This document shows, piece after piece, positions 58,334 through 64,000 of a stretch of DNA of 64,000 nt. The notes below the pieces were generated by a model. That model saw only the letters and a list, made by a program, of their open reading frames with translations, was not told where the DNA came from and made no database searches. The translations under genes were made by a program, and so were the position numbers. The DNA comes from an uncultured Lentisphaerota bacterium (lineage in GTDB: Bacteria; Verrucomicrobiota; Lentisphaeria; Oligosphaerales; CAITYL01). Within the stretch, counting starts at the first letter, position 1. The number at the start of each line of letters is the position of its first letter. The stretch lies in assembly GCA_903921725.1 (NCBI GenBank), contig CAIXRA010000040.1:97664-161663 (forward strand), in the 5' to 3' direction.

Positions 58334-59023
58334 TCAGCCGCCGCGGAGCTGGCGGATGGCGGCGGACGCACCGGCGGGCGAACGGAAGACGCTCGTCCCC
58401 GCCACCAGCATGTTTGCGCCGGCCGACACCACCGAGGCGGCGTTCGCCGGGCCGACGCCGCCGTCCACCTCGAGATGAACGGCGCGTCCGGAGGCGGTGA
58501 TCGCCGCACGGAGTTCGCGGATCTTGGGAAGCATGTCGGCCATGAACGACTGCCCGCCAAAACCCGGCTCGACGGTCATGACCAAGACCAGCTCGACCTT
58601 GTCGAGGTATGGAAGCACGGCGGACGCCGGCGTCCCGGGTTTCACGGAAAGCCCCGCCGTACAGCCGGCGGCGCGGATGGCGTCCAGCACGCCGGGCAGC
58701 GGCGCGGCACTTTCGACATGAACGGTAATGTGGTCCGCGCCGGCCCTCGCGAACGGTTCAACAAAACGCTCCGGGTTCGTCAGCATCAGGTGCACGTCGA
58801 ACGGCAGCGAGGAGATGCGCCGCAGCGATTCGACCAGCGGCGGCCCCAGCGTCAGGTTCGGCACGAAATGGCCGTCCATCACGTCGACATGCAGGATGTC
58901 GGCGCCGCCCGCCTCGATCAGGCGGACCTCCTCCCCGAGGCGGGTGAAGTCCGCCGCCAGAAGCGACGGCGCAATCAGCACACCCGGAACGGACGCGGAA
59001 GGCAGTGGATGCAGACTCGGCAT
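58334..59023 (-). CDS. rpe: Ribulose-phosphate 3-epimerase
   Basis: A 229-residue TIM-barrel enzyme interconverting ribulose-5-phosphate and xylulose-5-phosphate in the pentose phosphate pathway. Seen: IAPSLLAADFTRLGEEV, LHVDVMDGHFVPNLTLGP (metal-binding His and Asp), FDVHLMLTNPE, VLVMTVEPGFGGQSF and LEVDGGVG, then AGTSVF. The start MPSLHPLPSAS at 59023 is chosen; the upstream in-frame extension crosses a palindrome at 59047. Confidence 0.96.
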   Translation of the reverse strand: MPSLHPLPSASVPGVLIAPSLLAADFTRLGEEVRLIEAGGADILHVDVMDGHFVPNLTLGPPLVESLRRISSLPFDVHLMLTNPERFVEPFARAGADHITVHVESAAPLPGVLDAIRAAGCTAGLSVKPGTPASAVLPYLDKVELVLVMTVEPGFGGQSFMADMLPKIRELRAAITASGRAVHLEVDGGVGPANAASVVSAGANMLVAGTSVFRSPAGASAAIRQLRGG

Positions 59024-59046
59024 GATGGCAGACTCCCGAAAAAATA

Positions 59047-59121
59047 GTCGGATTGGTCCGATCGGTCCAATCCGACCGATCCTGCGGAAGCGCGAAGGGG
59101 GATGCGGAATCCGCATCCCCC
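59047..59121. repeat. Two palindromes in the rpe-rubrerythrin gap
   Basis: A near-perfect 30-bp palindrome at 59047-59076 (arms GTCGGATTGG and CCAATCCGAC around CCGATCGG) and a second dyad at 59097-59121 (GGATGCGG / CCGCATCC). Either could form a hairpin in the rubrerythrin transcript, but no T-run follows. Confidence 0.6.
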
Positions 59122-59141
59122 CGGAACCGCGCGCTCCCGGA

Positions 59142-59642
59142 TTACTTCACTTCCTTGAACTTGGAGCCGGTGGCGCCGCAGACGGGGCACTTGTCGGGCG
59201 CGCCGTTCTCGACGGTGTGGCCGCAGACGTCGCAGACGTAGAACGTCTTGACCGCCAAGTCCTTGCCGCCCTTCACGGCCTCCAGCGCCTTCTTGTAGAG
59301 CGCCTCGTGCACCTTCTCGACATCCAGCGCGAGCTGGAACGTGCGCGCGGCCGCGGCGTTGTTTTCCTCCTTGGCCGTCGCCAGGAATTCCGGGTACATC
59401 GTGGCAACCTCGTAGTGCTCGCCCTCGATCGCCGCCTGCAGGTTTTCCACGGTGCCCTTCACGCCGTCCAGCACGCGGAAGTGCGACAGCGCATGAACCG
59501 TCTCCGCCGCCGCCGCCGCTCGGAACAGCTTCGCCACGCCGGGCAGGCCGTCCGCTTCCGCCTTCGCGGCGAACGCCGTGTACTTACGGTTGGCCTGGCT
59601 CTCGCCCGCAAACGCCGCCTTGAGATTGTCGGTGCTCTTCAT
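59142..59642 (-). CDS. rbr: Rubrerythrin
   Basis: A 166-residue oxygen- and peroxide-defence protein of anaerobes. The N-terminal four-helix ferritin-like domain has diiron ligands in FAGESQANRKYTAF and AAAAAETVHALSHF, and EGEHYEVATMYPEF and DVEKVHEALY. The C-terminal rubredoxin-like domain has two iron-binding CxxC pairs (CDVCGH and CPVCGA). The start MKSTDNLKAAF is chosen; upstream DNA is non-coding. Confidence 0.97.
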   Translation of the reverse strand: MKSTDNLKAAFAGESQANRKYTAFAAKAEADGLPGVAKLFRAAAAAETVHALSHFRVLDGVKGTVENLQAAIEGEHYEVATMYPEFLATAKEENNAAAARTFQLALDVEKVHEALYKKALEAVKGGKDLAVKTFYVCDVCGHTVENGAPDKCPVCGATGSKFKEVK

Positions 59643-60117
59643 CTCTCTCGTCTCCCTGATTGAACATGGTTGAATTCGCGGGATTCGCCGCCGGCCTTTG
59701 CGGCGGACGCATCCCGTAACAAAAAGAAACAACAGTCGGCAAGGTAGCACAAGCCAGCCGCCCCTGCAAATGCCGCCGCGGCCAGGGTGCATTCGGGAAC
59801 CGGATGTGGTGCGACGGTGTCTGATTGATGATTGAACATGATGGCTCTTCGCCAATTTTAATGGGCAATGGACATGGGATGGGAGAATTCTGTTGAATTG
59901 AAATTGGCCGTCAAGAGTAACGCGGTTCATTCTTGACCGCGTTACTGGCCGCGCCGAGGTAGATGTACCACGGTACACCAACACCATGCGGAGCTTCCAA
60001 TTCAAACGACGTTACCCAAAGACGACGCCAAGAAACGCGGCCAAGAATGGACCGCGTTACGCCATGCGGCATGCCCCACCCGCCAAAATTAGCGAAGAAC
60101 CCAAAACGGACTCCTCC
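59643..60117. other. Divergent intergenic region between rubrerythrin and alkaline phosphatase
   Basis: About 475 bases. It holds the promoters of both genes and a 144-bp inverted-repeat element at 59917-60060. The phosphatase frame happens to be open through part of the element, but no coding signal is seen there. Confidence 0.5.
59917..60060. repeat. 144-bp element with 19-bp terminal inverted repeats (MITE-like)
   Basis: The ends are GTAACGCGGTTCATTCTTG (59917-59935) and CAAGAATGGACCGCGTTAC (60042-60060), inverted with one mismatch. Directly inside the left end, ACCGCGTTAC (59936-59945) makes a second small hairpin. No target-site duplication is obvious and no transposase is encoded. It ends 57 bases before the phosphatase start. 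Confidence 0.65.
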
Positions 60118-61500
60118 ATGCAACCCCCGAACCATTTCCCCGCCATCCGCCGCCGAATGCTTCTTCCGCTGCTCCTGCTTGCGGCTGGCCTGTCCGCCCG
60201 GGGCGCCGTCACGCCCGACGCCATGCCGCTGCCCGATGTACCCGCCGCTGTGGCCGGCGCCACCCGCGCCAAGTACGTCTTCCTCTTCATCGGCGACGGC
60301 ATGGGCGCGAACCAGCGCCTGCTCGCGGAGCTGACGCTCAACGGGGCGAAGCCGCCAGCGCCTCCCGCATACCGGAAACTGCTCATGAACCGGCTGCCGG
60401 TCACCGGCCTCGTCAACACCCACAGCGCCGACTCCTGGATCACCGATTCCGCCGCCGCCGGCACCGCCATTGCATGCGGCAAAAAGACCGCCAATTACGT
60501 CATCGCCATGGACGCCGCCGGCAAGGTTCCGTTCGACTCGCTCGCGGATGCGGCCCAAGCGCGCGGCATGCGCGTCGGCCTCGCCACAACCGCGCCGCTC
60601 AACGACGCCACCCCCGCCGTTTTCTACGCCCACGCCTCCAACCGATCCAAGCTCGCGGATATCGCAAAACAGGCGGCCGCCAGCTCCATCGCCTTCTTCG
60701 GCGGACGGTTCAAGGAGTGCGACGACAAGGAGTGCCTCAAGGAATTCCGCGGCGCCTGGTTCCGCCCGGAAAAAACCGAGGCCGACCGCACCCAGCCCTA
60801 TTCCGTCGACCGCTCCGGCGGCGACACCCCGCCGCTCGCCGACATCACTGCCGCCGGCATCCGCGCGCTCGACAACGCCAACGGTTTCTTTTTCATGGTC
60901 GAAGGCGGCAAGATCGACTGGGCCTGCCACTCCAACGACGCCGCAGGTACCGCAGGTGATGTGCTCGCGCTCGACCAGGCCGTCGCACTCGCGGTGGAAT
61001 TCTACGGCAAACATCCGGCGGAGACGCTGATTCTCGTCACCGCCGACCACGAGACCGGCGGCCTCACGCTTGGCCGTGCCGAGACCGGCTATTCCATCCA
61101 TCCCAAGTTCATTGCCGGCCAGAAAGCTTCCGCCGTCGGGCTCACCAAAAAAGTCCAAGGATGGCGCGCCGCGAAAAAGAGCTTCCCCGAAGCGCTCACC
61201 GCACTCCGGAGCGAATGGCTCGACCCCGGCGCCCTCGCCGCCGACGAGACCAAGGCGTTAACCAAAACGTATAACGAGGGGCAATCCGCCGGCGAACCCG
61301 GCAAGGAGAGCGGCTTGGACCCGTTCGCCGTCGCCTGCATCAAGCTCGCCGCGCGCCGCGCCGGCATCACCTGGGGCAGCGGCAACCACACCGCCGCGCC
61401 GGTACCCGTCACCGCCATCGGCGCCGGCCAGAATCAGTTCACCGGCTGGATGGACAACACCGAATTGTCGGCAAAAATCCGCGCGCTCCTCGCCGGATGA
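60118..61500 (+). CDS. Exported alkaline phosphatase
   Basis: A 460-residue periplasmic phosphomonoesterase of the PhoA-type alkaline phosphatase superfamily. A signal peptide (RRRMLLPLLLLAAGLSARG) precedes FLFIGDGMG (metal-binding Asp60) and the nucleophile Ser111 in WITDSAAAGTA. VEGGKIDWACHSND and TADHETGG supply further zinc ligands, and GNHTAAPVPV the last His. It frees phosphate from organic esters outside the cytoplasm. The ATG at 60118 is chosen since upstream in-frame codons lie in the repeat element. Confidence 0.93.
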   Translation: MQPPNHFPAIRRRMLLPLLLLAAGLSARGAVTPDAMPLPDVPAAVAGATRAKYVFLFIGDGMGANQRLLAELTLNGAKPPAPPAYRKLLMNRLPVTGLVNTHSADSWITDSAAAGTAIACGKKTANYVIAMDAAGKVPFDSLADAAQARGMRVGLATTAPLNDATPAVFYAHASNRSKLADIAKQAAASSIAFFGGRFKECDDKECLKEFRGAWFRPEKTEADRTQPYSVDRSGGDTPPLADITAAGIRALDNANGFFFMVEGGKIDWACHSNDAAGTAGDVLALDQAVALAVEFYGKHPAETLILVTADHETGGLTLGRAETGYSIHPKFIAGQKASAVGLTKKVQGWRAAKKSFPEALTALRSEWLDPGALAADETKALTKTYNEGQSAGEPGKESGLDPFAVACIKLAARRAGITWGSGNHTAAPVPVTAIGAGQNQFTGWMDNTELSAKIRALLAG

Positions 61501-61570
61501 AGGAGCGGAAAAAGATTCCGCCCGCCCCGCTCGCAACCGCGGCGGGGCACGGTATTTTACCCGCCTTGCC

Positions 61571-62734
61571 ATGAAAAACCCCGCCACCATCGCCAAGCCT
61601 TTTTCCACCCTGCTGCTGCTTTCCTCGGCGGCCACCTGTCTGTTTCTGGCCTATTCCTGCCTCCACCAGAGCACCATCACCGCGCCGAAGCCCGCACTGC
61701 CGGTACCGGCGCCGGCCGTACCCGTGCCACAGCCGCCCAAACCCGCCCCCATTCCCGTTCCGGTTCCGCCCGTACCACGGCCGCCGCCCGTTGTGACACC
61801 GCCGGTTGTAATAGCTCCGGTTGTACCGCCGCCCGTGACGCTCCCGCCGGCTGTTCCCACCGCACCGGTGGTCAAGCCCGCGGCACCCCCGGCCGCCGCC
61901 CCGGCTGAATCGGAGAAGGATTCCTTCCCGAAGACGCCGTTCCATCAGGCGCTGCGCGCGGCGATGAAGGCGCGCGGCATGAAGCTGGAGGACATCTGCG
62001 ACGCGGCGAACCCGGCCGCCCTCCGCATACTGGAAGAATACGGGGCCGTCCTCCTCGCCGCGGAACCCGCCAAAACGCCCCCGGCCTGCATCTTCGCCGA
62101 CGAGGCCGCCATCCAGAAATTCCAGGCCTCGGCCGGCGCCAAGGAGACCGATGCGGATGGCGTCCGCCTCACGCTCCAGCCCGCCGCCATGGACTCCCTC
62201 ATCGCCGCACGGGCCGAGGCAAAACTGGCCGGTCTCTCCCTCACCCCTCGCAACGGCGAGGAGGCCGGACGACGGAGCCTCGACGAGTCCCGGAAGCTGT
62301 GGAGCGCCTACGTCGAGGACGGCCTCCTCCACTGGCTGCACAAGGGCAGGCTCACGCGCCGCGACCTCACCCGCATCCGCAAGCTCAATCCGCCAGCCCA
62401 GCTCGGCGAAGTGATGAAGCTGGAGAAACGCGGACTCCTCTTCGGCCTGAACCAGGACAAATCCATCCTCCGCTCCGCCGCGCCGCCGGGATGCTCGCAG
62501 CATCTTTCCCTTCTGGCGCTGGATGTTGCGGAGTTCGCAGACCCCGCCATCCGGGAGATACTGTCTCGGCACGGCTGGTTCCAGACCGTCGGCGGGGACT
62601 ACCCGCACTTCACCTGGCTCGGCGTGCCGGAGGCCAGGCTGCCGGAGCTCGGCCTGCGCAGCAGCACCGCCTCGGGCCAGACGTTCTGGGTGCCGGACCT
62701 GACACCGCCCCCGAAGCCCATGGCCGACCACTGA
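61571..62734 (+). CDS. Proline-rich exported protein with VanY-like M15 peptidase domain
   Basis: A 387-residue envelope protein. After an N-terminal hydrophobic segment (LLLLSSAATCLFLAYSC, possibly a lipobox) comes a Pro/Val repeat (about 38-110; runs of PVPxP) likely to span or bind peptidoglycan. The C-terminal domain (about 240-375) has SQHLSLLALDV (SxHxxxxAxD variant, with Leu where Gly is usual) and a late GGDYPHFTWLG with the last zinc ligand His, as in D-Ala-D-Ala carboxypeptidases of the M15B/VanY type. It lies 70 bases after the phosphatase gene. Confidence 0.78.
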   Translation: MKNPATIAKPFSTLLLLSSAATCLFLAYSCLHQSTITAPKPALPVPAPAVPVPQPPKPAPIPVPVPPVPRPPPVVTPPVVIAPVVPPPVTLPPAVPTAPVVKPAAPPAAAPAESEKDSFPKTPFHQALRAAMKARGMKLEDICDAANPAALRILEEYGAVLLAAEPAKTPPACIFADEAAIQKFQASAGAKETDADGVRLTLQPAAMDSLIAARAEAKLAGLSLTPRNGEEAGRRSLDESRKLWSAYVEDGLLHWLHKGRLTRRDLTRIRKLNPPAQLGEVMKLEKRGLLFGLNQDKSILRSAAPPGCSQHLSLLALDVAEFADPAIREILSRHGWFQTVGGDYPHFTWLGVPEARLPELGLRSSTASGQTFWVPDLTPPPKPMADH

Positions 62735-63430
62735 ACCCGCACCCGGCCGGTTCCGGCAGGCCGAGGCACAGCAGCGCCTCCGCCACCCAAAAAGACGAAC
62801 GCCCGGCCTGCTCTTGTTTTTTAAGCCAGCCGGGCGGGCGCCGGGGTCGGGGATGTGCCGGGTGATTTCGGCGATGAACCGAGCCATGTGTAATCAGGAT
62901 ATCACCTTAGCTGACAGGAAATGGCTTTGGGGACATGGTGGAAGGATAGCGGGGGCATCATAGCCTGGGGCAACGCCCCAGGAGACGCAAGAAGAAACCA
63001 ATATCAAGGCTGAAGGCCTTGCCCAACGATGATCCTTTTGCCGGGGGTTTATTTCATGCATGCCGCCCGTTTGGGATTCGTTGTGCAACCCCTCCAGGGT
63101 TGAAACCTTTATTGCTTCTTTTTCCTGGGGCGTTGCCCCAGGCTATGATGTGATGCCCCTGTGGGGCGGCTTGAGTAAAGCGTAAAACGTTGAGCGTTGA
63201 GTGTTCTTGTGCCCCGCACGCGCCGAGCGAGACGCCCGGCGTCCCATCGCCGGCCAAGATGGCCGCCCTCCCGTCCCAGCCGAGGCCCGTACGCCGGGCG
63301 GAACGTCGGCGCGATGACGCAAAAAAAGAACGGCTGGATTTTTCCAGCCGTCCGTTGGATTCGTTCCACGTTACAGGTTTTGTGTTCAACGCGAAACAGG
63401 CAACGCGAAACTCGAAACGCTGATCGCCGT
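62735..63430. other. Repeat-rich intergenic region before the PEP-CTERM gene
   Basis: About 700 bases without a credible gene. It has a GCCCGGC / GCCGGGC hairpin (62801-62835), the large inverted repeat at 62956-63150 and GC-rich repeat debris near 63230-63300 (GGCCAAGATGGCCGCCCTCC). Open frames here have no start signals. Confidence 0.55.
62956..63150. repeat. 195-bp element bounded by 28-bp perfect inverted repeats
   Basis: Arms at 62956-62983 and 63123-63150 are exact reverse complements, and each arm is itself a palindrome (CCTGGGGCAACGCCCCAGG). The 139-base centre contains ordinary sequence with no coding potential. GGGGCATCA outside the left arm and TGATGCCCC outside the right arm extend the symmetry. 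Confidence 0.8.
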
Positions 63431-64000
63431 TCAGCCGCGGCGGTTGCGGCGGCGGCCGAGCAGCGCGAGCGCGCCAATCGCCAGCAGCCCCAGCGTGCCG
63501 GGTTCCGGAACGTAGGTCAGGACCAGCGAGGTGGTGCGAGCAGTGGCCGCGGTCGAGCGCGACCAGTTGTTCCCGCCCGGGCCGACGTCGGCCGTCCAGC
63601 CGGTGGTGTCGATCGTGATATTGCCCACGCCGGTGATGCCGCCGGTGGCGGTGGCGATTGTCCAGGAATAGCTCCCCATCGAGTCCCAGTTGGCCGGGGT
63701 GCCGGCTTCGTTGAGGCTGTTCAGGCTGATCAGCTTCAAGGTGAAGCCGGTGTTGATTGTCAGGGCGCCGGTGACCTGGAACTGGTCGAAGCCGCTGGGC
63801 TCATTGCCAGCGATGCCGATGGTGTCGTTGAGTTCCCACTCGTACTTGCCGCCGGTATCCCACTTCGCGCTTTCGGCGGTCGTGATTCCCGGACTGTTTC
63901 CGGGGGCCAGCGTGCCGGCAACGTTCAGGATGCCGAGGGCGCCGGTGCCCGTCAGCTTGCCGCCGGCCAGCACGTTCGTTGTGCCGCCGATGGTCAGGCC
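63431..64000 (-). CDS. PEP-CTERM surface protein with autotransporter-like beta repeats, N-terminally cut
   Basis: The frame is open from the stop at 63431 to the window edge (190 codons visible). The C-terminus is a PEP-CTERM sorting signal: VPEPGTLGLLAIGALALLG followed by RRRNRRG, which is cut by an exosortase for cell-surface or matrix export. Upstream, GKLTGTGALGILNVAGTLAPGNSPG is the glycine-rich strand repeat of autotransporter-associated beta-helix proteins, with a tail region (GFDQFQVTGALTINTGFTLKL) found in many such proteins. The full protein is likely large. Exosortase genes are not in this window. Confidence 0.88.
   Translation of the reverse strand, partial: GLTIGGTTNVLAGGKLTGTGALGILNVAGTLAPGNSPGITTAESAKWDTGGKYEWELNDTIGIAGNEPSGFDQFQVTGALTINTGFTLKLISLNSLNEAGTPANWDSMGSYSWTIATATGGITGVGNITIDTTGWTADVGPGGNNWSRSTAATARTTSLVLTYVPEPGTLGLLAIGALALLGRRRNRRG

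Noticed and set aside
59986..60117. N-terminal extension of the alkaline phosphatase through the inverted-repeat element
   Set aside because: The extension would place 44 unrelated residues before a clear signal peptide and is encoded by repeat DNA.
62801..62835. Hairpin after the proline-rich M15 gene as a terminator
   Set aside because: The T-run lies in the loop rather than after the stem, so it is not a standard Rho-independent terminator.

Overview
The window is a GC-rich (mid-60s % by eye), densely coding bacterial chromosome segment. The cell envelope is Gram-negative: TonB/ExbB/ExbD, an LpxL-type lipid A acyltransferase, a TraT-like lipoprotein, a secretin-like protein and a PEP-CTERM protein. 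Pseudopilins with an H-x-DG-type C-terminus, an arylsulfatase, a GH112 phosphorylase and PEP-CTERM sorting together point to the PVC superphylum, most likely Lentisphaerota, Kiritimatiellota or a relative. Rubrerythrin and GTP-dependent PEP carboxykinase fit an anaerobic, carbohydrate-fermenting, possibly mucin-using lifestyle. The lineage is an inference from gene content; no rRNA or tRNA gene was seen.

Layout. 1-3.5 kb (minus): a membrane glycosyltransferase, rlmN and an isoprenoid-synthase-like gene cut by the left edge. 3.6-7.2 kb (plus): TonB-like, exbB, exbD, second tonB, then a rhomboid protease with a Cys/His-rich tail. 7.2-11.1 kb (minus): a pseudopilin, an orphan protein with a J-domain-like HPD segment and a TraT-like lipoprotein. 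11.4-19.1 kb (plus): HU, hisS, a GH3 glycosidase with PA14, a TlpA-like thioredoxin and aspS. 19.1-25.2 kb (plus): a two-gene defence-like island (single-chain restriction-modification enzyme plus AlbA_2/Schlafen-type ATPase) coupled to a ylxP-like gene. 25.2-27.8 kb (minus): GluQ-RS and an exported HExxH peptidase. 28.1-35.1 kb (plus): POT transporter, UDP-sugar pyrophosphorylase, LpxL-like acyltransferase, purC, pckG. 35.7-41.2 kb (plus): a second pseudopilin and partner, GH112 phosphorylase, sulfatase. 41.3-49.1 kb (plus): a double-secretin lipoprotein, M15 peptidase, AI-2E-type permease, mtaB and a membrane glycosyltransferase. 49.1-59.6 kb (minus): rubrerythrin, rpe, a SurA/PpiD-like chaperone and the full ATP synthase operon atpBEFHAGDC. 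60.1-64 kb: alkaline phosphatase, a proline-rich M15 peptidase, a repeat-rich gap and the C-terminus of a PEP-CTERM protein.

The most unusual signals are: (i) an AT-rich target-recognition region inside an otherwise very GC-rich restriction-modification gene, suggesting swapped specificity; (ii) a protein carrying two secretin-type C-terminal modules in one chain; (iii) three copies of a 62-bp GC-rich palindromic repeat inside mtaB, read through in two frames, with relatives in nearby intergenic gaps; (iv) several small inverted-repeat elements in intergenic DNA, including inside the ATP synthase operon; and (v) a rhomboid protease with a zinc-ribbon-like tail. Several candidate promoters share a 16-bp spacer between -35 and -10 hexamers.
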